NCBI RefSeq assembly: GCF_039645585.1
Contig: NZ_CP147915.1
Location: forward strand, 1,178,001 to 1,242,000
Length of the DNA: 64,000 nucleotides
Origin: Sulfurimonas sp. HSL-1656
GTDB lineage: Bacteria > Campylobacterota > Campylobacteria > Campylobacterales > Sulfurimonadaceae
Reading direction: 5' to 3'
Part shown: in pieces, positions 1 through 8,062 of the stretch
How the letters are laid out: the number at the start of each line of letters is the position of its first letter
Position numbering within the stretch: position 1 is the stretch's first letter
Program-made: the position numbers and the translations under genes
The notes under the pieces: model-generated
The model's database searches: none
Told to the model about the DNA's origin: nothing
The model's input: the letters and a program-made list of their open reading frames with translations, nothing else

Positions 1-622
1 AGACGGTACCGAAATAGCTGCGGATCAATTCACGGTTTTTCAGGCGTAGCTGCCGGTAGTAGAGAAGAATCATCGGGAAAAGTGCGAGGGCGAAAACCGC
101 GCCGGTTACAAGGACGAGCCAAAGGGCATTTGTATAGTGCTCCCGCATCCGCCGGATACTATTGACGTCGACAGGGAAGAGGCCGCGGAACGCTCTGGTG
201 ACAGGGTTGCCGAAAGGATTTTTGATCTCGGCCGGACCCGTGGCGAAGCGAAGATAGGGGGTGCCTCCGTGTTCGACCAGCGACAGATCCTTCTTCCCTC
301 TCCTCGGCAGGAGCGGCAGCGGGGTATCATCTTTCAGCGCAGTCCAACTTTCGGACCCAAAAGCGTGGAGCAGACGGCCCTTCCCGTCATAGGCCTCGAG
401 GTAGGGGATCTGCATCTGTTGCAGCACTTCGCCCATCTCTTCACTGACCGTTTCGGACTCCTCCGTCGACAGGTGTACACGTACCTGCGTCATGACGTCT
501 GCAAAGCGCTGATTGACATAATCTTCGAGGCGCGAATGGTGTTGCCGATACACGGCGGCGAGCATCAAAGCGATCACGATCAGATAGGCGACAGCGATAC
601 GCAGGGCGAATGAGAGGAGCAT
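1..622 (-). CDS. Membrane sensor protein, N-terminal part (cut by window edge)
   Basis: Open frame on the minus strand from an ATG at 622 with a GGAGG ribosome site five bases upstream; it runs off the window at base 1 after about 207 codons. The visible part has a membrane segment at residues 3-24, an extracytoplasmic stretch of about 135 residues, and a second membrane segment near residues 165-188, followed by a basic, helical linker (around LYYRQLRLKNREL). This two-helix layout is typical of sensor kinases, diguanylate cyclases and HD-GYP phosphodiesterases. The output domain lies outside the window, so its activity cannot be named. An HD-GYP protein is my weak guess from the linker style. 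Confidence 0.7.
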   Translation of the reverse strand, partial: MLLSFALRIAVAYLIVIALMLAAVYRQHHSRLEDYVNQRFADVMTQVRVHLSTEESETVSEEMGEVLQQMQIPYLEAYDGKGRLLHAFGSESWTALKDDTPLPLLPRRGKKDLSLVEHGGTPYLRFATGPAEIKNPFGNPVTRAFRGLFPVDVNSIRRMREHYTNALWLVLVTGAVFALALFPMILLYYRQLRLKNRELIRSYFGTV

Positions 623-690
623 GGTTACCTCCCGGAAGGGTTTCTACCGTCTATTGTAACCAATTCGGCATAAGGAACCCGGAGGGCTCC

Positions 691-2082
691 CTAGGGAAGG
701 GCGACGACGTAGATCTGGCCTTTGCGGTAGAGATAGATGCGCTTGAGCTTGCCCTCGGCGCTGCTGCGCGCTTTTTGCAGGGAGGTCAGATCGGTGACAG
801 GGGTGTTCTCGAGCTGGACGATGATGTCGCCGGGACGGACCCCCTGCATGGCCGCATCGCTTTGGGCATCCACTTCGGTGACCAAAACCCCCTCGACGTT
901 GTCGGGGATCCGCAGGCGGTAACGCTGCTGGGGGTCGAGATTCTGCAGACTGACCCCTTCTAAAATGGCATCGGAGTCGTTCGCGGCCTGCTCTCCCAGG
1001 TCGGTCAGGTTGACGGAGACCGTTTCGGTCTTGCCGTCGCGCTCATAGGTGACGTTGATGCGGCTGCCGGGGCGGTACATCCCGACCGTATTTTTGAGGT
1101 CGGCGGCACTGTTGATGCTGCGGCCGTCGATAGCGACAATAAGGTCACCGCGTTTGAGGCCCGCTTTCTCTGCCGGGGAGCCGGCAACGATATCGTTGAG
1201 CAGGGCACCGTTCTCGTGCGTGTAAAGAGACTGGAGCTCCTTCGTGAGGTCGCCGATACTGACGCCGAGATAGCCCCGCGTCACGCTGCCGTCCTCGATC
1301 AGTTTCTTGGCGATGCTCTTGACCATATCGACCTCGATGGCGAACCCGATCCCGTTGTTGCCGCCGCTTCGGGTAATGATGGCGGAGTTGATCCCGATCA
1401 GCGCTCCGCGGCTGTCAATCAGGGCGCCGCCCGAGTTACCGGGGTTGATGGAGGCATCCGTCTGGATGAAGTTCTCGTACTCGTTGATCCCGATGCCGTT
1501 TTTGTGCTGGGCGGAGACGATCCCCTGCGAGACGCTCAGGCCGACACCGAAGGGGTTGCCGATGGCAAAGACGATATCGCCGATTTTAAGTTCGGCGGAG
1601 CTGCCCATCCGGATCGGCGTGAGCCCCTCGGCCTCGATCCGGATCACGGCAATGTCGGATTTGGGGTCGCTCCCGACGAGCTTGGCGCGGTACTCCTTTT
1701 GGGAATCCGGCAGTTTGACCATAATGCTGTCGGCGTCTTCGACGACGTGGTTGTTCGTGACGATGTATCCGTCACTGGTGACGATGACGCCCGAACCGAG
1801 GCTCTGGCGGTGGGGATTGGGGTTGAATTTCCGGCCGAAAAACTGTTCAAAGAAGGGGTGCATCTGCTCCATGTATTTTTGCGACCGTATCTGTTTGGAG
1901 GAGATGTAGACGATGGAGTTTTTCGCCTTGTCGATGGCCGTACTGAAAGAGAGGACCGCATTGGGGGCATTGGGCATGACCCGTTCGCTCAGCGGGGGCA
2001 TTTCGTCAAAGGTGACGGCCGCCGCCTGCAGGGACAGGAAGGCCGAAAGAATCGAACTGACAAGCATAAATCTTCTGGGCAT
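691..2082 (-). CDS. htrA: HtrA/DegP-type periplasmic serine protease with two PDZ domains
   Basis: A 463-residue Do-family protease, the usual length. An N-terminal signal peptide (about residues 1-22) sends it to the periplasm. The trypsin-like domain shows the triad His112 (in TNNHVVE), Asp143 (SDIAV) and Ser216 (NPGNSGGAL). Two PDZ domains follow, about residues 265-355 and 375-460. It would degrade or refold misfolded envelope proteins. The start has a good ribosome site (AAGGATG). A plausible -10 box, TATACT on the minus strand, lies at 2112-2117. Transcribed alone or with the downstream membrane sensor after a 68-base gap. Confidence 0.96.
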   Translation of the reverse strand: MPRRFMLVSSILSAFLSLQAAAVTFDEMPPLSERVMPNAPNAVLSFSTAIDKAKNSIVYISSKQIRSQKYMEQMHPFFEQFFGRKFNPNPHRQSLGSGVIVTSDGYIVTNNHVVEDADSIMVKLPDSQKEYRAKLVGSDPKSDIAVIRIEAEGLTPIRMGSSAELKIGDIVFAIGNPFGVGLSVSQGIVSAQHKNGIGINEYENFIQTDASINPGNSGGALIDSRGALIGINSAIITRSGGNNGIGFAIEVDMVKSIAKKLIEDGSVTRGYLGVSIGDLTKELQSLYTHENGALLNDIVAGSPAEKAGLKRGDLIVAIDGRSINSAADLKNTVGMYRPGSRINVTYERDGKTETVSVNLTDLGEQAANDSDAILEGVSLQNLDPQQRYRLRIPDNVEGVLVTEVDAQSDAAMQGVRPGDIIVQLENTPVTDLTSLQKARSSAEGKLKRIYLYRKGQIYVVALP

Positions 2083-2150
2083 CTATCATCCTTTGAATAT
2101 AGAATTATCCCAGTATAAAACGTGCGGTTTAATCGCGTGTAAACGTCAGC

Positions 2151-2357
2151 CTATTCGTAACGGAAAAGGTCGGACTCGCTGTAGGTGGAGTCTTCGGAGA
2201 TGTAGGCCCCGGGGTGGTCATTGAGTATCTTTTTCGCTTCCTGGGGACACGTACATTTTCCCAGAAGCTCCTCATACTCGACTGGTCCGCTCGAAAGCGT
2301 GACTTTTTTGCGCTGCTTGATAATATAGATATGTTGCGGGGGGTTGTCTTTTCCCAT
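2151..2357 (-). CDS. Small hypothetical protein, 68 aa
   Basis: A short reading frame in the gap between htrA and pdxA, on the same strand as both. The product is charged and soluble, with no signal peptide or membrane segment, and carries a single CTCP motif near residue 36. The ribosome site before its ATG is weak (AGGG). No family was recognised. It is accepted because it fills an otherwise empty interval, is not antisense to a better gene, and reads like a soluble protein. Confidence 0.5.
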   Translation of the reverse strand: MGKDNPPQHIYIIKQRKKVTLSSGPVEYEELLGKCTCPQEAKKILNDHPGAYISEDSTYSESDLFRYE

Positions 2358-2426
2358 CGGTCGACCCTGATAGTTTTTATATGATTAAATTCTATTAAGA
2401 AAGTGTCAATAATATATCACAAATTG

Positions 2427-3383
2427 TTATGAATTGGAGACGGTGTTTTCCGAGAGCTGAAGGGCAGTGTCGACGGCATTGCGGTAGCTGTTCAGGCGCG
2501 CTTTTCCGCGGTAGGCGATGTCAAAAGCGGTTCCGTGGTCGACGGAGGTGCGGACGATGGGGAGGTTGAGAGAGATGTTGACGCTCTCGTCGAAATAGAG
2601 CGCTTTGAGAGGCGCCAGCCCCTGGTCGTGGTACATCGCCACGATATGGCGGTGCGCGGTGCGGAAGGTCGGTGTAAATGCCGCATCGGGCACGACCGGA
2701 CCGAAGAAAGGGCGTCCGTCGCATTTGAACCCCTCGGCCTCCAGGGTATCGTTGGCGAGAATAATGGCCGCTTCGATCTCCCGCTCCTCGTCTCCGAGTA
2801 CCCCGTTGTCGCCGGCATGGGGGTTGAGGCCCAGCACGGCGATATCATCAAAACCGGTCGCACGGTAGAGGTCGAGGAGGAAACGGGCGAGGGCGTTGCG
2901 TTCGATCTTTGCAGGGACCTCTTTGAGCGGAATGTGCTCGGTATAAAGCGCCACGTAGAGCTGGTGGCATCCCAGCATCATGATCGCCTCTTTGCCGAAA
3001 TAGTCACGGAGCAGTTCGGTATGCCCCTTGTAGGCGATGCCCGCCTGCATCCACGCTTCCTTATGGATGGGGAGGGTGACAAGGGCATCGGTTTCGCCGG
3101 CTTCGGTGAGGGCGATCGCCTTCATAAAGGAGGCGTGGCTGTAGCGGCCTGCCTCCGGGGTGACGCAGCCGGGCTGGACGGCAATCGGCTGCTCCAGTGC
3201 GATCATGTCGAAATCGTCTGGGATGTGCATGCCCAGCAGCGATGCGGCCTGTTCCATCACCTCGGGGTCGACACAGTACAGCGGCAGGCAGTAGTCGGTG
3301 ATCTGCGGGTGGGCCCGCAGGGCGATCTCGGGACCGACGCCGTTGGGGTCACCGATGCTGATGGCGAGGCGCGGCAGGCTCAT
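2427..3383 (-). CDS. pdxA: 4-hydroxythreonine-4-phosphate dehydrogenase
   Basis: Catalyses NAD-dependent oxidation of 4-phosphohydroxy-L-threonine in the DXP-dependent pyridoxal phosphate pathway; its product is the substrate of PdxJ. The 318-residue length is normal. The family start ISIGDPNGVGPEI is present, as are the three metal-binding histidines in KGHTELL, LNPHAGDNG and AMYHDQGLAPLK. The ATG overlaps the stop of pdxJ by four bases (ATGA), so the two are translationally coupled. Confidence 0.97.
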   Translation of the reverse strand: MSLPRLAISIGDPNGVGPEIALRAHPQITDYCLPLYCVDPEVMEQAASLLGMHIPDDFDMIALEQPIAVQPGCVTPEAGRYSHASFMKAIALTEAGETDALVTLPIHKEAWMQAGIAYKGHTELLRDYFGKEAIMMLGCHQLYVALYTEHIPLKEVPAKIERNALARFLLDLYRATGFDDIAVLGLNPHAGDNGVLGDEEREIEAAIILANDTLEAEGFKCDGRPFFGPVVPDAAFTPTFRTAHRHIVAMYHDQGLAPLKALYFDESVNISLNLPIVRTSVDHGTAFDIAYRGKARLNSYRNAVDTALQLSENTVSNS

Positions 3384-4183
3384 CGGACAAGCAGCGCTTT
3401 CATGTCGCGGACGGCGGCACCGAGGCCCGTGAAGACGGAGCGCGCGACGATGCTCTGGCCGATGTTGAGCTCGACGATCTCCGCGATGGCGGTAATGGCA
3501 TGCAGGTTGTGGTAGTTCAGGCCGTGGCCTGCCGCGACTTCCAGGCCGATGGCATGGGCATGTTCCGCGCTCTGGCGGAGCGCATCGACGGCGGCTTCAA
3601 GCCGCTGCTGCAGTTCATCGCGCGGCAGTTCAAGCTCGGGGATGCTGTGGCGCGTATAGGGCAGGGCGGTGTTCAGCATTGCAAAGAGGTTGGCATAGGT
3701 GCCGGTGTGCAGCTCCACCATCTCCGCTTCGAGTGCCTTGGACTGCTCCATGATATGCGCGGAGGGGTCGACGAAGAGCGAAACGGCGATGCCGGCGTCA
3801 TGCAGCTGGTCGATCGCGTCGGAGACGGCGGTGCTCTGCCCGATGACATCCAGGCCGCCCTCTGTTGTCACCTCCTCGCGGTTTTCCGGGACGAGGGTGG
3901 CGCGGTGGGGGCGCAGCTCGCAGACGATGTCGATGATGGACTGGTTGATGGAACACTCCAGGTTGACCGGGAGCGGGGAGGATACGATGATCTTCTGGGC
4001 ATCCTCGTCGTTGATATGGCGGCGGTCTTCGCGAAGGTGGATGGTGATCTGGTCTGCACCGTTCTGCGCACAGAGGGCCAGTGCCATCAGCGGATCGGGG
4101 TCGTTGATACGGCGCGCCTCGCGCAGGACGGCGATGTGGTCGATATTGACGCCGAGCTGAATCGGCCGGTGCTCCTGGGGCAT
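3380..4183 (-). CDS. pdxJ: Pyridoxine 5'-phosphate synthase
   Basis: Condenses 1-deoxy-D-xylulose 5-phosphate with 3-amino-2-oxopropyl phosphate to form pyridoxine 5'-phosphate. The TIM-barrel signatures GVNIDHIAVLREAR and ITIHLREDRRHI are present. I start at 4183 (MPQEHRP) because it has AAGGAG four bases upstream; an ATG nine codons earlier has no ribosome site. About 267 aa. It is the first gene of a pdxJ-pdxA pair. Confidence 0.96.
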   Translation of the reverse strand: MPQEHRPIQLGVNIDHIAVLREARRINDPDPLMALALCAQNGADQITIHLREDRRHINDEDAQKIIVSSPLPVNLECSINQSIIDIVCELRPHRATLVPENREEVTTEGGLDVIGQSTAVSDAIDQLHDAGIAVSLFVDPSAHIMEQSKALEAEMVELHTGTYANLFAMLNTALPYTRHSIPELELPRDELQQRLEAAVDALRQSAEHAHAIGLEVAAGHGLNYHNLHAITAIAEIVELNIGQSIVARSVFTGLGAAVRDMKALLVR

Positions 4184-4335
4184 GAAACTCCTTCTCTGCT
4201 CTTCATACATTCATCAAATTGTACCTGAAATACGAATAAAATCATTTAGAGGAGAAAGGGCGCGGTATGTGCCGCAATTGGGCACAAAAGTTGTTGCTGT
4301 TTTTAATGGTGATCATTTTTTAACCATTAAGTTGC
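4184..4335. other. Gap between pdxJ and the guanidine operon promoter
   Basis: AT-rich, non-coding spacer between the divergent pdxJ and guanidine operon. No gene is seen. Any pdxJ promoter should lie in its first part. A partial match to a sigma54 -24/-12 site at 4281-4294 was considered and not accepted. Confidence 0.5.
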
Positions 4336-4363
4336 TTGACGGGTTTGATAGAAATGTTATACT
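4336..4363 (+). promoter_or_regulatory. Sigma70-type promoter of the guanidine operon
   Basis: TTGACG at 4336-4341 and TATACT at 4358-4363, separated by 16 bases, are close to both consensus boxes. Transcription would start near 4370, about 50 bases before the riboswitch core and 185 before the first start codon. A clear -35 box is uncommon in this class, so this looks like a strong promoter whose output is gated by the leader RNA. Confidence 0.7.
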
Positions 4364-4384
4364 GACACCCAGAAAGCATGTCAC

Positions 4385-4517
4385 GAGGTTGTCAAACCTC
4401 ACCACTGTCATAATAGACGGCTAGGGTTCCGGCGGGTTACCGTGTCTGGTCCGAGAGCTGTCGACCTCTTGAGTAGGGGTTACACGGAGGGATAAAAGCC
4501 CGGGAGGTTTCAACCTC
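4385..4517 (+). ncRNA. Guanidine-I (ykkC) riboswitch with likely switching stems
   Basis: The three conserved blocks of the class are in order: CTAGGGTTCCG at 4421-4431, GGTCCGAGAG at 4448-4457, and ACACGGAGGGATAAAAGCCC at 4482-4501 followed by GGGAG. They form the aptamer for free guanidinium. The core is flanked by alternating complementary blocks: GAGGTT 4385-4390, AACCTC 4395-4400, GAGGTT 4504-4509 and AACCTC 4512-4517. The inner two can close the aptamer, or each outer pair can form its own hairpin. No U-run terminator lies before the first gene, so control of translation is more likely than attenuation. It heads the whole operon. Confidence 0.93.
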
Positions 4518-4555
4518 TTGGCGTGTTTATTCCATAACCTACTCAGGAGATTATT

Positions 4556-5626
4556 ATGAAATCTATTTTCAAATCTACCTCAAAACTCTTAGTTGCCGCT
4601 ACACTGGTCATGGGCTTCGGAGCCTCTTCGCTGATGGCGGAAGTCAAAGATAAGTTTCAGGTCTCCTGGACGATCTATGTCGGATGGATGCCGTGGGATT
4701 ATGCCCAGCAAAAAGGGATCATCGACAAATGGGCCAAGAAATACGGCATCGAGATCGAAATGGTCCAGGTCAACGACTACATCGAATCAATCAACCAATA
4801 TACTGCAGGAAAATTTGACGGCTGTCTGATGACAAACATGGACGCCCTTACCATCCCGGCTGCGGGCGGCGTCGACTCTACAGCGGTCATCATGGGTGAC
4901 TACTCCAACGGGAACGACGGTATCCTCCTCAAAAACAAGAAAAACCTGACCGACATCAAAGGCCAGACGGTCAACCTTGTCGAACTCTCTGTCTCGCACT
5001 ACCTGCTGGCACGTGCGCTTGAAACGGTCGGCATGAGCGAAAAAGACGTCAAGGTCCTCAACACTTCCGACGCCGACATGGTCGCGGCATGGGGGACGAA
5101 AGACGTGACTGCGATGACGACTTGGAACCCGCAGCTCAGCGAGATCATGGCCGGCAACAAAGACGCGAACCTCGTTTTCGACTCCAGCAAGACGCCGGGC
5201 GAGATCATCGACATGCTCGTCATCAACACCGAGACCCTTAAAGACAACCCGAAACTCGCCAAAGCGCTGACGGGTGCATGGTTCGAAGTCATGGCACTGA
5301 TGAAGAAGGGCGATGAAGCGGCACTGACGTTCATGGCACAGGCTTCCGGTACGGACCTCGCAGGCTACAAAAGCCAACTTGACTCCACGATGATGTTCTA
5401 TACGCCTTCCGACCTGCTTGCCTTTACGACCAGCGCGGAAATCCCGGCGACAATGAAAAAAGTCAGCGAATTCTCCTTTGAACACGGTATCCTCGGTGAA
5501 GGTGCCCCTGACGCCGAGTTTATCGGTATGGCGTTCCCGGGCGGTAAAACGTTCGGTGATCCGAAAAACATCAAGCTCCGCTTCGACGACACCTTTGTCA
5601 AAATGGCCGCCGAAGGGAAACTGTAA
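4556..5626 (+). CDS. ABC transporter substrate-binding protein, urea-carboxylase-linked (TauA/NrtA-like)
   Basis: Periplasmic binding protein of 356 residues with a signal peptide (about 1-28, cleaved after SSLMA). It belongs to the nitrate/sulfonate/taurine solute-binding superfamily and to the subgroup that accompanies urea/guanidine carboxylases (TIGR03427-type). A landmark stretch is YVGWMPWDYAQQKGI near residue 43. AGGAG lies six bases before the ATG. The guanidine-I riboswitch just upstream and the downstream carboxylase make guanidinium or a guanidino compound the likely ligand rather than urea. First of three transporter genes. Confidence 0.93.
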   Translation: MKSIFKSTSKLLVAATLVMGFGASSLMAEVKDKFQVSWTIYVGWMPWDYAQQKGIIDKWAKKYGIEIEMVQVNDYIESINQYTAGKFDGCLMTNMDALTIPAAGGVDSTAVIMGDYSNGNDGILLKNKKNLTDIKGQTVNLVELSVSHYLLARALETVGMSEKDVKVLNTSDADMVAAWGTKDVTAMTTWNPQLSEIMAGNKDANLVFDSSKTPGEIIDMLVINTETLKDNPKLAKALTGAWFEVMALMKKGDEAALTFMAQASGTDLAGYKSQLDSTMMFYTPSDLLAFTTSAEIPATMKKVSEFSFEHGILGEGAPDAEFIGMAFPGGKTFGDPKNIKLRFDDTFVKMAAEGKL

Positions 5627-5635
5627 GGTCCTCTT

Positions 5636-6460
5636 ATGAAACGATTAATGAACCTCAGACCGTCGAAGCAGTCCCTCTTTTTCCTGGGACTGCTGCCGTT
5701 CGTCCTGGTCGCGCTCCTCTACCTTGGGGCGTCGGAAGTCCGCCTGGCGGCCAATCCGGACGACAAACTGCTGCCCTCCATGAGCAGCTTTGCCGAGGCG
5801 ATCGACCGCATGGCACTCACACCGAGCAAACGGACCGGCGAATACCTCTTCGTCGAGGATACGGTCTCTTCGCTCGAGCGCCTTGGTCTCGGGGTACTCA
5901 TCAGTGCCGTGCTCGCACTGCTGATGGGGATCCCGCTGGGGTTCATTCCCTTCGTTCGTGCAGGACTTTCGCCCTTCGTCGCGGCCTTTTCCATGGTGCC
6001 GCCAATGGCTATTTTGCCCATCTTATTCATCATATTCGGCATGGGTGAGCTGGCTAAAGTAGCACTGATCGTCATCGGGGTGACCCCGCTGATCGTCCGC
6101 GACCTGCAGCAGCGGGTTATGGAGATCCCGGTCGAGCAGCTCATCAAGGCGCAGACCCTGGGCGGAACGTCGTGGAGCATCGTGCTGCGCGTCGTGCTGC
6201 CGCAGATCTTCCCGCGGCTGCTGGATGCGGTGCGTCTCACTATGGGGACGGCGTGGATCTTCCTGATCTCTGCCGAGGCGATTTCGGCCACGGAAGGGCT
6301 GGGGTACCGGATCTTCCTGGTACGCCGCTACCTGTCGATGGATGTGATCCTGCCGTATGTCGCCTGGATCACCTTCCTCGCCTTCTTATTTGATTACCTG
6401 CTCAAGCGGTTCACCTACAAGGTGTTCCCGTGGTACGACGCAGGGAAGGAGCAGTCATGA
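5636..6460 (+). CDS. ABC transporter permease (TauC/SsuC-like)
   Basis: A 274-residue inner-membrane permease of the nitrate/taurine type, with an N-terminal membrane anchor (about residues 15-35), about five further helices from residue 80 on, and the cytoplasmic EAA-like loop around QTLGGTSWSIVLRVVLPQIFPR that docks the ATPase. It lies nine bases after the binding-protein gene, and its TGA overlaps the ATG of the ATPase gene, so the importer is translated as a unit. Confidence 0.93.
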   Translation: MKRLMNLRPSKQSLFFLGLLPFVLVALLYLGASEVRLAANPDDKLLPSMSSFAEAIDRMALTPSKRTGEYLFVEDTVSSLERLGLGVLISAVLALLMGIPLGFIPFVRAGLSPFVAAFSMVPPMAILPILFIIFGMGELAKVALIVIGVTPLIVRDLQQRVMEIPVEQLIKAQTLGGTSWSIVLRVVLPQIFPRLLDAVRLTMGTAWIFLISAEAISATEGLGYRIFLVRRYLSMDVILPYVAWITFLAFLFDYLLKRFTYKVFPWYDAGKEQS

Positions 6461-7221
6461 GCCTCGTCACCGTCAAGAACCTCTGGAAAGAGTACGGCGA
6501 CAACGTCGTGCTGGAGAACATGAGCCTGAACATCGAAGCGGGCGAATTCTGTACGCTCGTCGGACCGTCGGGCTGCGGGAAAACAACTTTTCTGAAGATG
6601 CTGCTGGGGCAGGAAAACCCGACGCGCGGCACCTTCTTGCTCGAAGGGAAACCCTTCCCGGAAGAGCCGGGTGTCGACCGCGGGATCGTCTTCCAGCGCT
6701 ACTCCGTGTTTTCGCACCTGAGCGTGCTCAAAAACGTCATGCTGGGGATCGAGTTTGAAAAAGCCCCGCTGATGGGCCGCCTTTTCGGTCAGGCACGCAA
6801 GGAGGCGGAAGCCGAAGCGATGGCGATGCTCGAAGCCGTCGGCCTCGGCGACGCGGCGCACAAGTACCCCAGCGAACTCTCCGGAGGGATGCAGCAGCGC
6901 CTCTCCATCGCGCAGTCTTTGGTCAAAAAACCGAAGATCCTGCTGCTGGACGAACCGTTCGGCGCCCTCGACCCGGGGATCCGTGCTGATATGCACGCGC
7001 TGATCCTCGACCTGTGGAAGAAGAACAACCTCACCGTCGTCATGGTCACCCATGACCTGCACGAGGGGTTCTACCTCGGCACGCGGCTGCTGGTCTTCGA
7101 CAAAGTCCGCCACGACCCGCAGGCCCCCAACGCCTACGGCGCGCGAATCACCTACGACATCCCTGTCGGGGATACGCGCGACTCCGTGCTCAAAGAGATC
7201 GACCAGACCTTCAAGGTCTGA
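6457..7221 (+). CDS. ABC transporter ATP-binding protein (TauB/SsuB-like)
   Basis: A 254-residue ATPase with Walker A GPSGCGKTT near residue 39, Q-loop FQRYSVF, signature LSGGMQQR, Walker B ILLLDEPFGALD and the switch histidine in VTHDLHE. The start at 6457 (MSLVTVKN) has AGGAG upstream and overlaps the permease stop (ATGA). With the two previous genes it forms a complete importer. The C-terminal 50 residues, after the nucleotide-binding core, are typical of the carboxylase-linked subgroup. Confidence 0.95.
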   Translation: MSLVTVKNLWKEYGDNVVLENMSLNIEAGEFCTLVGPSGCGKTTFLKMLLGQENPTRGTFLLEGKPFPEEPGVDRGIVFQRYSVFSHLSVLKNVMLGIEFEKAPLMGRLFGQARKEAEAEAMAMLEAVGLGDAAHKYPSELSGGMQQRLSIAQSLVKKPKILLLDEPFGALDPGIRADMHALILDLWKKNNLTVVMVTHDLHEGFYLGTRLLVFDKVRHDPQAPNAYGARITYDIPVGDTRDSVLKEIDQTFKV

Positions 7222-7247
7222 ACCACTTTCGGAAGAGCATCTCTTCC
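7205..7247 (+). repeat. Two short perfect hairpins before the first internal riboswitch
   Basis: AGACCTT/AAGGTCT around one base (7205-7219, at the very end of the ATPase gene) and GGAAGAG/CTCTTCC around CAT (7231-7247). They precede the guanidine-II element directly. No U-run follows, so they are not simple terminators. They may protect the upstream mRNA end or take part in switching. Confidence 0.5.
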
Positions 7248-7250
7248 CGT

Positions 7251-7293
7251 GCCGCAGGACGACCTGCGGCATCGCGACGTCCGGGACGGCCCG
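7251..7293 (+). ncRNA. Guanidine-II (mini-ykkC) riboswitch, copy 1
   Basis: Two tandem hairpins with the diagnostic ACGR tetraloops. Hairpin 1 has an 8-bp stem, GCCGCAGG 7251-7258, loop ACGA 7259-7262, CCTGCGGC 7263-7270. Hairpin 2 has CGGG 7282-7285, loop ACGG 7286-7289, CCCG 7290-7293. Both loops are flanked by GG and CC, as in the family. An 11-base linker separates them. The ribosome site AAGGAG (7304-7309) follows after ten bases, which fits guanidine-dependent control of translation of the first DUF1989 gene. It sits inside the operon, after the transporter genes. Confidence 0.92.
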
Positions 7294-7314
7294 AAAAACT
7301 CTGAAGGAGATACA

Positions 7315-8052
7315 GTGATAACTGAACACGAAAACCTGAAACCAGAATCCATCATCCTCGACGAGGTGCTCCCGGGCGGTGCGCGCTGGTCGAAAATCAT
7401 CAAACACGGTGACAAGCTGCGTATCACGACCAAGGACGGGCTGGGCACGCTCAGCGCGATGTTCTACAATGCCGACAACACCGCGGAGCGTTTCAACTCC
7501 GCCGACACGGTCAAACTTCAGCACAATGCCTACTTCTGCAAAGGGCGGGTCTTCTATTCCGAGCAGGGGCGTGTACTGCTCTCCATTACGGAAGATACGA
7601 CTGACGGTCTCTTCGATGCTATCGGCGGCATCAGCAACCCGCGTATCGTCGCGAAAAACTTCGGTGAGGGTGACTTCGAACATATCCGCAACCGCTACTA
7701 CAAAAGCGACCGTGAAAATTTCCTGGTCGAACTGGGCAAATACGGCATGGGCAAACGCGACATGATCCAGGCGATCAACTTCTTCAGAAGGGTCGACGTC
7801 AAAGAGGGCAACAAGCTGGCACTTTCCGAAAAACGGCCGCAGCCTTTGAGTTACATCGAGCTGCGTGCGGAGATGAACGTCCTGCTTGTGCTCTCCAACA
7901 CGCCGCATGTTATGGAAACAGGAACATACAACCCCAGCGACGTCCAGCTGACGCTGTTCAAAGCGGCCCCGGTCACCGAAGATGATTACTGCATGAATTT
8001 CAGTATCCAGTCCAAACGTGCGTTCCAGAACAACGCACGCTATTTTGCCTGA
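7315..8052 (+). CDS. Carboxyguanidine deiminase subunit, DUF1989 family (first, longer subunit; urea-carboxylase-associated)
   Basis: A 245-residue DUF1989 protein of the urea-carboxylase-associated type; the pair is now known as carboxyguanidine deiminase (CgdA/CgdB), converting carboxyguanidine to allophanate plus ammonia. I start at the GTG at 7315 with AAGGAG five bases upstream; an in-frame GTG at 7249 would read through the riboswitch. Landmarks are MFYNADNTAERFN and LVELGKYGMGKRDM. The metal-site region reads DTTDGLFDAIGG (about residues 94-105), lacking the Cys and His seen in the partner, so this may be the non-catalytic subunit. The letter (A or B) was not assigned. Confidence 0.88.
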   Translation: MITEHENLKPESIILDEVLPGGARWSKIIKHGDKLRITTKDGLGTLSAMFYNADNTAERFNSADTVKLQHNAYFCKGRVFYSEQGRVLLSITEDTTDGLFDAIGGISNPRIVAKNFGEGDFEHIRNRYYKSDRENFLVELGKYGMGKRDMIQAINFFRRVDVKEGNKLALSEKRPQPLSYIELRAEMNVLLVLSNTPHVMETGTYNPSDVQLTLFKAAPVTEDDYCMNFSIQSKRAFQNNARYFA

Positions 8053-8062
8053 GGAGCGCGTG

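Noticed and set aside
4281-4297. Possible sigma54 promoter (GGCAC...TTG) upstream of the nitrogen-related guanidine operon
   Set aside because: The essential GC of the -12 element is GT at the correct spacing, and a much better sigma70 promoter lies 40 bases downstream.
7249-7314. Upstream in-frame GTG start for the first DUF1989 gene
   Set aside because: It would translate through the guanidine-II hairpins and has no ribosome site, whereas the GTG at 7315 has AAGGAG at the right distance.
6415-7908. A 497-codon antisense frame across the ABC ATPase and first deiminase genes
   Set aside because: It runs over two well-supported genes and a riboswitch and has composition typical of an antisense shadow.
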